NCBI GenBank assembly: GCA_963791575.1
Contig: CAWBSY010000020.1
Span: forward strand, 111,993-175,992
From: JAOAPG01 sp963791575
GTDB lineage: Bacteria > Acidobacteriota > Terriglobia > Terriglobales > Acidobacteriaceae
Direction of reading: 5' to 3'
DNA: 64,000 bases
Shown here one piece after another: positions 47,459 to 57,700 of this stretch (position 1 is the first letter of the stretch; each line of letters starts with the position of its first letter). Under the pieces are notes generated by a model. That model searched no databases, was not told the origin of the DNA, and saw only the letters and a list, made by a program, of their open reading frames with translations. The translations under genes and the position numbers were made by a program.

Positions 47459-48869
47459 CTATTCGTCCGCTTGGTATTGGAGTGCGGCGGATCGTGTGAT
47501 CCGCCGCAAAGCAATCAAGGCACCGGCCGCTGCCACAGATCCATATTCCAGCAGCATGACCCAACCGGGAAGCGACCCCCAGGGCCGCCCAAGTGTGCGC
47601 AAGTGCCACATAACGTAAGTGGGAATAATGCTCACAGTCCAGAGGACGATCAGCAGCGTCGAGGACGACGTCAGAAATGGCAGCAGCCAGAGAAGATACC
47701 ACGGGAATACGGCGGGTGCACACAACAGAGCTGCTGCCATGGGCCAGGCGAATGCACAAGTTTGAACCACGGAGGACGCAGGGTTACACAGAGGAAACAC
47801 TCTGGCATCTCCTCTGTGAGGCGCTGTATCCTCTGTGGTTAAGTTTCCTTGGCTTATGTGATTCCTATGTCGGTACTCGGGTGCTGTCTTTCTTATTCTT
47901 TGCCACGCGGCGGTCGCTAATCCCACGAGCACTGCCAACCCAGCCAGCAACTGCGGAGGCACCAGTCGATCAAGCGCCGCAAACACAGGACCATTAAAGC
48001 GGAAACTGTTCACATACGTACCCAGCGAGCCGATCGGAATGCGGCCATGGTTGAGGAATGGTATATACAGAAGTCCGACGATGGCTGCCGCCAGCGCAGC
48101 GTCGCGAATGCGGACCCGCTTCCAGTAGAGAGGCAAGAGTACGACCGGCAGAAATTTCACTGCTATCGCCAGCCCAAGTGAGACGGCCGCAGTCGCCCGC
48201 CATCGGCGCATTAGCGACGAGGCGGACACGAGCAACAATAGCGCGCCAACAATGTCAATGTGACCGCTTCCCGCCACCTCAATAGCCAACAATGGATTCC
48301 AGGCGAACGCCAGAACAAGGTGCGCTCCCTTCCCGGTAAAACGCAAGATATCAAGCAACACGAAAACAATTGCGAACTCGCAAACTACAAATGCTACTTT
48401 CAGTGCAAAGGTGGACTCCTGAATTGCGGTGACTGCGCGGAAAAAAAGCTGTGCTCCTGCTGGGTATGGGCTCGGTAGATCCGGGTTGTTCAGCGTGCGG
48501 GTCTCGGGTGTGTGCAACCCGGCGAACGCAGGATCGCTGGGAACGACAAGGTAGGGATTGTAGCCGAGTCTCTGCAGGCGGCCATCCCAAACATATCGAT
48601 GAATGTCGTCATCAGCGCCCGAGGGCAGCCGAAGAAACGCAATGTGCCACACGGCAGCCAGGATGAGCCCAATGACGACAACGCGCCGGGAAAATGTTGG
48701 TCGTAGCGAAAAACTCACGGATCGCTAAGAGGTACGCGACGCCCGCAAGCGTTAAAGAGGCCATAAAATACGGTCCACCCCTATCGCCGAAGTTGCGTGA
48801 GCAGATCGTTAGCGCCACGCACAACGTGGCGCCGAGCGCGTACACTCTCCACTCCGGGGTGAGCTTCAT
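47459..48869 (-). pseudogene. GT87/DUF2029-like membrane mannosyltransferase, one frameshift and an inserted repeat
   Basis: A polytopic protein of about 470 residues over two frames. The first part (from the ATG at 48869) reads MKLTPEWRVYALGATLCVAL. An extra T in a T5 run near 48710 shifts the frame, and SLRPTFSRRVVVIGLILA continues it. GADDDIHRYVWDGRLQRLGY, NPYLV is the lumenal active-site loop, with the acidic pair typical of GT-C polyprenol-phosphate-sugar-dependent transferases. Some ten membrane helices follow (FAWNPLLAIEVAGSGHIDIV, AVKFLPVVLLPLYW). Between helices, LTTEDTAPHRGDARVFPL is encoded by a palindromic repeat inserted in frame. It probably adds mannose or a similar sugar to envelope glycans. 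The shift could be a sequence error. Confidence 0.75.
47762..47843. repeat. 82-bp palindromic repeat inserted in frame in the GT87-like gene
   Basis: The ends TTGAACCACGGAGGA and TCCTCTGTGGTTAAG are imperfect inverted repeats, and the inside carries ACAGAGG / CCTCTGTG. This is the AACCACAGAGGA type of dispersed palindrome. It keeps the reading frame of the host gene and adds about 27 residues. Confidence 0.8.
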
Positions 48870-49072
48870 TATTACTATTACAATTCTCCCGTGCCTGTGT
48901 TTGAGCTTGTCCAAGATTGCCCGCTACAAGCTCCCACTCCCGGCGCGAGCTCCTACAAGGCTCTAACTCCACACACGTTCGTAACGCCTCTACAGTTTGA
49001 CCGTTTCTTAACCTTTTTCCGAGACATAGTCTTGGGCACAGAGCCCGATCAAGGAGTGAAACGGATTTAACG

Positions 49073-49825
49073 TCAACCACTCTTCGGACTGCTCGTTTGA
49101 GATCCCTCAACCTCTCGCTTCCGCGCCAATGCACGAAGTCCCAGAAAGCCGAAGAAATACATCACTGCTTGAAATATCGCCACAGCACCCATTTCCCGAT
49201 AATAGCCGGTGAATAAGCCAGCCACCGGAAGGACCAGCATGATGAAAGACACTACTCGGAGCGTGTTCGGAGCCATCAGGCCGCCCTTGTGTTTGCGCCC
49301 TGTCAATAAACGAAAGCACTTTTCGCGTACCCAGAGGCAGCCGAGTAACAGGACAAGCCCGATGACGACCGCCAGAACCGCGCTCTGTCTGTTGGGCACG
49401 AGCAAAAGCGAGAGTGAAGCAAATCCGCAGAGCAGCGTGAATAATCCAAGAACAAAGCCGACGGGCACTTGAACCCATCGGGGGAGCTCCCTCTCTTGAG
49501 GTTCTAATGGCGTCAAGTCATTCAAGTTGGCGCGGCGAATAACGCGCCCGATAATCGAGTCCTCACCCTCCAAAAGACTCTGGGCCTGCGTAAAAGCTGG
49601 GTCGGAACGGTTTAATGCAATTGCCCAACGTAGTAGCATTGCCATCTTTTCTTCGAAATCACCCTCAGACGACGGGCTGGGTTTTACTACGTGGCGGCCA
49701 GAGTCGTAGTGTTCGGAACCGAAAAGGCGGTTTTTGTCCGAATCGTAGAGTGAGGAGTCCGTTTCCTTATACGCGGCGTAGTTGATGCCTTCCACAACGA
49801 TTTGTCGGGCTTCCTCTAGCGTCAT
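49073..49825 (-). CDS. Membrane protein of unknown function
   Basis: A 250-residue protein (the frame can start at 49915). The soluble N-terminal 110 residues are helical (TLEEARQIVVEGINYAAYKE, EEKMAMLLRWAIALNRSDPA). Four to five hydrophobic helices follow (VGFVLGLFTLLCGFASLSLL, VLAVVIGLVLLLGCLW, FIMLVLPVAGLFTGYYREM, IFQAVMYFFGFLGLRALA). I recognise no named family. If it starts at 49915 it overlaps the DUF2064 gene by 22 bases, indicating an operon with the glycosyltransferase cluster. A role in the envelope is inference from membrane topology and context only. Confidence 0.65.
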   Translation of the reverse strand: MTLEEARQIVVEGINYAAYKETDSSLYDSDKNRLFGSEHYDSGRHVVKPSPSSEGDFEEKMAMLLRWAIALNRSDPAFTQAQSLLEGEDSIIGRVIRRANLNDLTPLEPQERELPRWVQVPVGFVLGLFTLLCGFASLSLLLVPNRQSAVLAVVIGLVLLLGCLWVREKCFRLLTGRKHKGGLMAPNTLRVVSFIMLVLPVAGLFTGYYREMGAVAIFQAVMYFFGFLGLRALARKREVEGSQTSSPKSG

Positions 49826-49893
49826 GCACGCAATCATAATTGACGCAATTAGCCCATAGCGCTCATTGAGAATTGGCCCACTGACCGTCCGGA

Positions 49894-50598
49894 TTAATGA
49901 GCCGTGGAATCCCACTCTTTAAGCCACTCTGCCGTACGCGGCGCTCTTTGCGGATTAAGCCGCAACTCCTCTGCGAGTCGACTCAAGTCATCGGCGACGT
50001 CGATGTCATAAAAAGGATCGGCGAAACCTACGGATAACTCAAGAGCTCGTGCGCGCGAGAGCAGTCTCTCCAGCGCACTGCTGGTGCCCATTCCGTCGCT
50101 TGCGAAAAGCGTAGGATGGGAAGCCTTTGCCCCGATCAAATAGTAGCCTCCGTCGTGCGTTGGTCCGACGACCACGTCATGCGCAGCCAGCGTTTCGAAT
50201 GCGTCTTCGAGAACAGAACGCGGCAGGTGTGGGCTGTCGCTGTTAAAGGCAATGATGCGTCGTCGATGACCTTCTGCGAAGTGCGCAAACACCGAGGTGA
50301 GGCCTGCGGCCAGACCTTCACCTTTCTGCGCAACCACGCTCGCTTCGTTGCCTGCCAACTGCGCCAGTTCGTTTACGTCGGATTCCGGGCACATGATGGC
50401 AACTTCCACATCGCCCAATGACTGCGCCAGCGCCAGCGTGTCGTCCAGAAGACAGCAATAGAAATCGGCGACGGCTGCTGGTGAAAGGCTGGGAGTCAGG
50501 CGGGTTTTGACCTCGCCCGGCCTCGGTGCTTTCGCCATGATTACCAGCACACGATCGCTGCCTGACGAACGCACCACCGTCTCGCTTGAAGATTTCAT
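49894..50598 (-). CDS. DUF2064/TIGR04282-like glycosyltransferase
   Basis: A 234-residue soluble transferase of the rSAM-associated transferase 1 type. The nucleotide-binding opening is VLVIMAKAPRPGEVKTRLTP, followed by FNSDSPHLPRSVLEDAF and VVGPTHDGGYYLIGAKASHP, then FYDIDVADDLSRLAEEL. The fold is GT-A-like. The known family is often next to a GT2 gene of the DPM type, and here a GT2 gene lies 17 bases upstream on the same strand, so the two act together. The exact donor and acceptor are unknown. It appears intact. Confidence 0.88.
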   Translation of the reverse strand: MKSSSETVVRSSGSDRVLVIMAKAPRPGEVKTRLTPSLSPAAVADFYCCLLDDTLALAQSLGDVEVAIMCPESDVNELAQLAGNEASVVAQKGEGLAAGLTSVFAHFAEGHRRRIIAFNSDSPHLPRSVLEDAFETLAAHDVVVGPTHDGGYYLIGAKASHPTLFASDGMGTSSALERLLSRARALELSVGFADPFYDIDVADDLSRLAEELRLNPQRAPRTAEWLKEWDSTAH

Positions 50599-50615
50599 AA
50601 AGTTTTGACGCGGAC

Positions 50616-51326
50616 CTACGCTGGCCGTGGTGTTCCGGCTCTTCGATGCCGGAAATAATAGCGCACTATCAAGCTGAGAATGAACCAGGCGGCGCCGACC
50701 GTGCCCTTCAGCGTACCGCTGATCTTCGATTTTCCGATACGCGGGTAGTAGCTCACCGGGACTTCAACCACGCGGAATCCAGCGAGTGCGCCTTTGAGGA
50801 TCATCTCAACCGCCCAGCCATAGGTGGTTTCTTCGAGCGCGAGCGCGCGTAGTACATCTGCGCGGCCAGCGCGAAACGGGCCGAGATCGGTGATCTCCAG
50901 TCCATACAGAAGCCTGATCAGGCTGGCGGCGAGACGATTACCAAACGCCTGATGCCAAGGCAACGCCCCAGCAGAACGTCTGCTCGATGCAGGCGGGAAC
51001 CGAGCGTGATGTCCGCACGTCCTTCAATGATTGGCGCTAAGAAGAATCGGCAGTTCAGAGGGCCGATCGCTGTAATCGCCATCAAGGAACACAACCACGT
51101 CAGGGGAATTTGCCGCGGCCAGCCCGGTGAGGCACGCTCGCCCATAGCCGCGGCGCGGTTCCTGAATGACGCGGGCTCCCATTCTTGCGGCGATCTCGGG
51201 CGTGCCGTCATTCGAGTTGCTGTCGACAACGATGACCTCCGTCGTGAGATCGGACGGGAGATCTGCTAGAACGCGCTCAATCGCCTGCGCTTCATTATGG
51301 GTAGGGATGATGACGGACACTCGCAC
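50616..51326 (-). pseudogene. GT2 dolichol-phosphate-mannose-synthase-like glycosyltransferase, two frameshifts
   Basis: A GT-A transferase of about 235 residues over three frames. The start is a GTG at 51326 (VRVSVIIPTHNEAQAIERVL), then TTEVIVVDSNSNDGTPEIAA, the DxD-type metal site VVFLDGDYSDRPSEL, APIIEGRADITLGSRL, and WHQAFGNRLAASLIRLLYGL through RAGRADVLRALALEETTYGW to the end. Shifts lie near 51050 and near 50970 (a G4 run). DPM-like enzymes load a sugar onto polyprenyl phosphate, the donor a GT87 enzyme uses, and such a gene lies in the same cluster. Both shifts are single bases in otherwise conserved sequence, so error cannot be excluded. Confidence 0.78.
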
Positions 51327-51342
51327 GTTTAACTGGGCCCAA

Positions 51343-51847
51343 TCACCACCACGGAGAAGATGGCCACCGTTGCGACAGCCACGCGTCAACGCCCCATCTC
51401 CGGCCGGCGCGCCCGATAGCGAGTCCAAGCGACGCGAGCACCGGAACCAGCAGTTCCCAGATCCACGACGTGCCCCACTCCGAAATCCAAAGGCTGCCAA
51501 GATACAAGAAAGCCACCAACGCGGCCGGCCGGGTAAGCAGACCGATGAGGAGCAGGATACCGAGAGAGATCTCGGTCAAGGCCTGCATAGGAGCCGCCAT
51601 CGCGGCGTGGCTTGCCGCCAGGCCCATCACTGCCTTCCACGCAGCCGGGGAGTGGCTCGCCTTGATGTAGTAATTGATCAGACCGGCGTAGCCCGCCGGG
51701 GTGTAGAGACCCTTTCCCATGATTTTCGAAAAAGACCCAGACAAACATCGCGCCGATCGTCAGCCGCACGATTGCCAGCCCATTTGCTGCTTGCGGTTGG
51801 TGGGCCACTGTGGTTAAGTCACTTCGCAGTGAGGTTGCGTTCGTCAT
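51343..51847 (-). pseudogene. DoxX-family membrane protein, one frameshift
   Basis: A small protein of about 165 residues with four membrane helices. The first frame gives LAIVRLTIGAMFVWVFFEN. One extra base near 51725 shifts it, and MGKGLYTPAGYAGLINYYIK, PMQALTEISLGILLLIGLLT, RPAALVAFLYLGSLWISEWG and LVPVLASLGLAIGRAGRRWG follow. It matches the DoxX/TQO small-subunit group, linked to membrane quinone chemistry or unknown roles. It is the first gene of the envelope cluster with GT2 17 bases downstream. Confidence 0.78.
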
Positions 51848-52491
51848 GGTGAACCTCGTTCAGAGGATGCTATACCAGATTTGAAATATTTGGCAGACTT
51901 CAAACCTTGTCTCCACGAAGGTATGGGTACGAACTATAGCTAGAGTGCCTTCCTCTGCAGCCCTGACCGCTCGCGTTTGGCTGCTGGTAAAATCTTGTTC
52001 ATGTCCGCCGATTGAGGAGTGCCCCACAAAGGCTTGGCGTCTACCACGCGTAATGAAAAAGAGGAACCACTCGGGCCGAGGACCTCTGCCTGTTTCACTG
52101 GATCGACCGAGAGGCCAGCTATCCTGGATTTCTGCAACACCAATCTCCGACTACAACGATAGCGTGCCGGACCATAAGAGATGCAAGAGAATGGGAGGAG
52201 CATGGAGACGCGATCATCCAGACAACATCCAAGCAACTCACTGGTCGTGCAACAAAGAGAAAGGATCGACCAGAATAGACTGACACCCGATAAGTCGTCC
52301 GCCGTTACTTCCGAGTTGCCCGTCAACCGGGAGCAATCGCGATCACTTCCTACAATCCGACTTCTCATTTCTTAAAAGCGGTAAGACGGCATTCGGACGC
52401 GGCCATGCATATTGCGATAGTAGAACTGAGCTCGACCAACTTTCAAAATCCGTATCAGATCGCTCCAGTTGGTCGGGTTGTCAAACAAAGA
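51848..52491. other. Intergenic stretch holding an HNH relic and otherwise nothing recognised
   Basis: 644 bases between the DoxX gene and the F5/8-type hydrolase. Only the HNH remnant below is recognisable. The minus-strand open frame at 51940-52368 is its antisense shadow. Confidence 0.5.
52119..52283 (+). pseudogene. HNH endonuclease remnant
   Basis: The plus-strand frame reads ISDYNDSVPDHKRCKRMGGA, then WRRDHPDNIQATHWSCNKEK and GSTR before a stop. This matches the second half of a small HNH nuclease (PDH, MGGAWRDDHPDNIQ, CNxEKG). The usual CxxC knuckle ahead of it is lost (WISATPISD), so the metal or structural zinc site is incomplete and no start fits. A dead fragment. Confidence 0.65.
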
Positions 52492-54639
52492 TCACGGTTT
52501 TTTCGTCTCGGATATCGAGCCGCGCAGAACTGTGATCGAGGCTTTCGGAATCTCATAGAAAACCTCCGCACCGCCTGTAACAGTTGATTTTGATGGTGGC
52601 CCATCGGGGTCTGCATGTCCGCCTGTGCCTTCCTGATGCCATTGATATTCGGTTGATCCGAAAGTGATGCGATCTACATTGCCCGAGAAATAGTGATCTT
52701 GTTTGGTTTTAGGGTCGGCAAAAACTACCTTCACAGCATGGTCACTGTATTGATCGCGGTTGACGAGCATCACGGACCACTGTTTGTCCGGCCTCTCAAC
52801 CGCGTAAGCCGTCACCAACAACGTGCCCGCCGCGTCTGTCACATCGCTCGAAGCCTTAAATTGGTGGTGAGGTGCATCGACCGGTTGCACCCATTCTTTG
52901 GTGATCATCTGCGCCGCAATGTACTGCGGTGGATGGCCCAGCACATTATAGTTTGTGTCGATCCACAAGAAATTTCCGAAGCCTCCAAAGTTCCCCGGAT
53001 AGGGCATGTAGTGAAAGTAATAAGTCGCTCCCGCGCCTGCAGCCATCATTGAACCAACATAGTCGGCCAGCCACAGCCCGCTCTTCACAGTTTCAGGTCC
53101 AGCACCGCCGCCTATGTTTCCCTCTGTCATGAAAAACGGAATGTTTGCAGGCACGCCGTTATCTTTCCAGACCTGCACAATGTGGCTGACGAATTCAGGC
53201 TCGGGATACAAATCCGCCCAGGAATACGTAGGCTTATCCTGATAAGGATAATGTTCGAAAGAAAAGAATGTGAAGTCGTTGAGCCGGTTGTGCGCTTTGA
53301 GGTAATCGACGAATCTGCCGATCCATGACACTTTCCCTGCTGCGTCCGGCCACACTTCAACATCGCCGAAGGTTCCTTCGAAAGGTGGTCCACCAAGCTT
53401 CGCCTCAGGGACTAACTTGTGAATCGCCGTAGCAAATTGCAAATACAGAGCGGCGTAGTCTTCGGGAAGCATGTGCTGGCCGTCGGCCTCTTCTCCCATC
53501 TCAATCCACGAGATTGGATAGTGGCGCTTGTACAGATAAGCGATTTCGTTCGCGGCGTCCTCCGGCGTGGAATATAACATCGCAATTGGCACCATCGTGG
53601 GAAGGCCGCGAGTCACGCCACTTGTAAAGAAGAAATCGAAGCCGACTTGATCGCCTCGGGATTCGTCCATGTCTGTAGCCGCGTGCCATGGATCAACCGA
53701 TGAAGGCCAGGTCACAGTCTGCTGTCTGCTCGGAAAATGAGTGACGTAATCGTTGAACTGTCCATCTGACGAGAGAGCTCCGGCATATAGCTCATTGATG
53801 GCATATCCGACGCAGTTGCGCTTATCCGCCGAACCATGAGAGTCACAAGTGTTGGACGACTCCGTCATCAGGATGCGGAGATAACGAACCGGAATCATCC
53901 AGGAAACCAGCTTCAGCGTGACCGTTCCACCCTTACCCTCAGTAACCGTGCCTAACGGAAATGTTTGCCATGTGCCTTTAGTCGTGCCGTCGTAGAAGGG
54001 TTCCAACTCTCCCGTCCAGAACTGGACCGAATAATGCCGCGCATAAGGTTCCGCCCAGGCAATACGGATCGCATTGACATCCATCTTGCTACCCAAGTCG
54101 ATCATCACCCACTGTGGATGAAGCGAGTCATCTTCACCAGTGAAAGCTTTCGTGAGATACGGGTTGCTCTTCCAATACGATTTCGGATCGCCATCAGTCA
54201 GACGAGACCAGCCATTGCCATCGCCGCGGCTAAAACCGCGATGCGGGAGCGGTGCCGCCCAAGAATGGCGAATCATCTCCGCAGTGGGCTCGCCGTTACC
54301 AACAAAGTATCCTTCCTGTTTCTCTGAGTTACTCCACTTACCGTTGGGATTCCAGTGCCAGGCCTCGACCATGAGTTCTGTGTTCTGACGGTAGGTTACA
54401 GTCTGCCATCCTGCGCCAAGGATTTCCTTGAGCAGTGGATCGGTGAGCAGCTTGTCTGGAGTTCCGGTTCGCAATCGGTCAATTGCCGCGCCAAGAGAAT
54501 GAATCGGACTGAAAGTGTTTACAACGTGGGAGGGAGCAGCATCAACAGTAACGGTTTGAGCAACGGCCGCGTTGATCGTGAAGAAAAATGCGGAAACGGA
54601 CAGACAGATTACTGGAACTCGAGTTGTCATACCCGACAT
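52492..54639 (-). CDS. Exported clan-A glycoside hydrolase with F5/8-type C (discoidin) domain
   Basis: A 715-residue exported protein. The ATG at 54639 has GGAGG upstream; the signal peptide ends at AAVAQ. An N-terminal region (FSPIHSLGAAIDRL) is followed by a discoidin-like sugar-binding domain at about 145-300 (GWSRLTDGDPKSYWKSNPYL, HPQWVMIDLGSKMDVNAIRI). The barrel carries WIEMGEEADGQ (E383/E384, acid/base) and FFMTEGNIGG (E506, nucleophile), as in GH39/GH51-related enzymes. A C-terminal beta sandwich ends the protein. It lies 131 bases downstream of the second TonB receptor gene on the same strand, so they probably handle the same glycan. The family number is uncertain. Confidence 0.82.
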   Translation of the reverse strand: MSGMTTRVPVICLSVSAFFFTINAAVAQTVTVDAAPSHVVNTFSPIHSLGAAIDRLRTGTPDKLLTDPLLKEILGAGWQTVTYRQNTELMVEAWHWNPNGKWSNSEKQEGYFVGNGEPTAEMIRHSWAAPLPHRGFSRGDGNGWSRLTDGDPKSYWKSNPYLTKAFTGEDDSLHPQWVMIDLGSKMDVNAIRIAWAEPYARHYSVQFWTGELEPFYDGTTKGTWQTFPLGTVTEGKGGTVTLKLVSWMIPVRYLRILMTESSNTCDSHGSADKRNCVGYAINELYAGALSSDGQFNDYVTHFPSRQQTVTWPSSVDPWHAATDMDESRGDQVGFDFFFTSGVTRGLPTMVPIAMLYSTPEDAANEIAYLYKRHYPISWIEMGEEADGQHMLPEDYAALYLQFATAIHKLVPEAKLGGPPFEGTFGDVEVWPDAAGKVSWIGRFVDYLKAHNRLNDFTFFSFEHYPYQDKPTYSWADLYPEPEFVSHIVQVWKDNGVPANIPFFMTEGNIGGGAGPETVKSGLWLADYVGSMMAAGAGATYYFHYMPYPGNFGGFGNFLWIDTNYNVLGHPPQYIAAQMITKEWVQPVDAPHHQFKASSDVTDAAGTLLVTAYAVERPDKQWSVMLVNRDQYSDHAVKVVFADPKTKQDHYFSGNVDRITFGSTEYQWHQEGTGGHADPDGPPSKSTVTGGAEVFYEIPKASITVLRGSISETKKP

Positions 54640-54770
54640 CAAAGTGGCCTCCGACCGAGGGTTAGAGAAGTGGAAATCGCACGCGCAAGCGTGGCAATGC
54701 TCAGACTCTCTTCAGCCGGAACAGTAAAGAGGGCTTTCAGCCGACTTTCAAAAAAGTTGAAAGCGCCATT

Positions 54771-57700
54771 TCAGAAATAAACTTTCAAAGCTACCTGCAT
54801 TTGGCGTGGATTGTTGGCCGTAGAAGTGATGAAGCCGAACGTGCTTGATCCGACGGTGGTGTCCGGTCCCTGGAACTGGGGATGGTTAAATACATTGAAG
54901 GCCTCAATCCGAAATTCTGCACGCATTCCTTCGCGAAATCTCGCCAATCCGAACTCCTTAAATAGCGACACATCGAAGTTTCTGGCGCCGGGTTGAAGCG
55001 CACTGTCAATGGTCCTGGGCGAACTGCCGAAAGTGAACGGAGCGGGGGTTGATAAGGCTCCGGGATTCGCAAAGTAGTTCGTCCCTGAGAAGGTGCCATT
55101 GATTACATGGTCCTCTGGTCGTCCTGACGCGCGGCTCAATATACCCGTCAGGTCCGGCCTCTGGTTGTAGGTTGGTATTGGGGTTCCGCCATTGGCGAGC
55201 ACTGGGATCATCGGTCTGCCCTGGTTAAAGCGTAGTAGTCCGTTTGTCTGCCATCCGCCAATAATGGCGTCAAGGACGGAATTCATATTGTGTCCCAGCA
55301 ATTTTCCACGACCCACGGGAAACTGGTAAACATAACTAAACTGAAAAATTTGCGGAATGTTGTAGACGGAGACCGCCCTCTCTGCCGCGAGATTAAAGGG
55401 ATTCTGCACATTTAGCGTCGATCCACCAGTAGTTCCGCCGCCCAGGAAGGAGAAGCTGTCATCGCTTGCCGAAGCATCATCGATGGACTTCGACCACGTG
55501 TACGTTGCCAGGAATTGCAGGCCATGGGCGAACTCTTTCTCGGCACGAATCTGGAGGGCGTGATAGATGGAATTGGCAATCGGCGGAGAGTCACCCTGGA
55601 ACCCGTTGTATTGCGGGAACGGAACCAGGAGTTGCGATTCCTGAATCGTGGGCCCAGCGAGTCCGCTAGTCGGATCGCAAAATAAATTTTGTGCGATCGC
55701 ACGTACCTGTACCGTTGAAGAAGAAGGGATTTGGAACCTGGGCGGTAAAAAAGTTTCCAATCTGGTTCGGAGTCATGCCCGCGATGGCGGATGGCGGTAC
55801 GTAATTATGTTCGCGGAATCCGCCAAGATAGAGATGTGTCCCCTTCTTGCCAACGTAACTCATGTCCAGCAGAATTTTGGCTGGCAATTCGTTCTGGAAT
55901 CCGAAGCTCCAGGTTTGCTATAAGGAGTATTTTGGCTCTCACTCTTGATCGGTCCCACAGCCGCGAATCCGATATCGTTGAAGGCGCCCAGCGAATTGCC
56001 CGGAGCTGGTGCAACGCCACAGGAAAAGGGTGCGGTGAATTGGCACGACGTATTACTCAGAGTGTTCCACGGCGTAGCGTGATCGATGTTCAACGTCGTA
56101 AGCCATGGGGGCTGAATGTTGTAACCCTGGAAGCCCCATGGGCCGGTTCCTGAGGCGCCACTTCGCGGCGTGGAGAAATAAATCCCGTACCCCCCGCGCA
56201 CCACAAATGTAGGCATCAACTGGTAAGCAAAGCCAAATCGCGGCTGAATGTTCTTATAGGCTGTGTCGTAATTGTAGCGATCACCCGGACTGGCGAAGAC
56301 CTCAATGCCATGCAGGGGCGGAAGTCCCGCTACTTGCAATGGGGAGAGAGCGTTCGGATCAAGCGAGTTCATGCGATTGAAGCGCTCGGTTCGGGGAGTG
56401 TTCAACTCGTAGCGCAATCCGAGATTCAAAGTGAGTTTGGTGGTGGCCCGGTAATTATCCTGAACAAAGGCGGCATATTGGAAGCTCTGCGTGCTGACAA
56501 AATTGTTGAATCCTTGCTGGCAAGGGGTACAACCACCACCGCTGTTGTTCGGTGAACCCACTCCAGTCAGGAAACTTGCCAAACCGTCTCCACCGGAAAC
56601 CGGTAATCCGTTGGCGTCAGTATTGAACTGTGTGGCAAATTGCGAAGTACTGGAAAAATCATACGCGAAGGAACCGGCGGGCCAGCCTGGATTGCCGTGA
56701 TTGATCCGATGCAGGCGTCCCTCGCCGCCAAACTTGAATTCATGCTCGCCACGCACCCAGCTTAACGCCCCGCCCAAGTGCCCTGTGTCCTGGCCCTCAC
56801 GGGTAATGCTAAAAGCCTGAGTGCCCAAGTTGTTTCCGGCGTTTCCACTGCTATAGCCGCTGATCAAGATTTGCGGAAGGACCCCGAATCCAGTGTTGAG
56901 GTAGGACGGAATACCGAGTTGGCTGAAGGAGGAACCGATATTCGGGAACTGGCCTTTTATCCCAGGTGCGTTATCAAAACCGCGCACGTAACCGAACACA
57001 ATGTTGAGCACCTTCGTCGGGCTAAATGTGTGGGTGTGATTGATTGAGACCGTATGGCGAGTCAAATTAGCCGGACCGCTGGTACAAGGATCGGTGATAT
57101 TCCCGAAACAATTAAAGCTGGTGGAACTATCCCATTGTTGCGAATATCTGCCACTGATCAGGTCACGGTCACTGAAGCGGTGATCGATTTTGATGTCAAA
57201 CTGATTATTTGAATTTGTATTCGAGCCCGAACTGAAAAAGTTTGCATTTTGTAATGTAACCAGATCGGTGGCATTGAACGTCGGTTTTGGAAACAGCAAC
57301 AATAGAGCTCGGCGGTAGGATTGATCAGGTTGCCGGGCCCGGCTGGCAGTTGGAATGGCGTACCCTGCAGCGCGATATTTCCCGGCAGTGTTGGCGAACT
57401 GGTATAGCTCGAAAGATCGTTGAAAGGAATGAACGTGGAACGAACTGCGCCGGCGCCAAGACTGCCATCTCCGGCAGGATCCTGGCTGAAAACTCCGGAG
57501 TAGGGATCCCACAATTGGCCACTGGGAATAGAACATGCACCCGCACTATTAAAGCTTCCGCCTTGCAGAGTGCACAATTCGCTGAAGTTACCTAATGCAG
57601 ACTGGCCCGCTGGGCAAGGGCCCTGTCCTCTTTCGCAGAGCGATGGAACGCCCATTTGACCTGACGTAGTGGCAGTAGTTTCCCTCGTACCTTCGTAGTC

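Noticed and set aside
51940..52368. 142-codon minus-strand frame
   Set aside because: Antisense to the HNH remnant, Ser/Cys/Arg-rich, with no family features.
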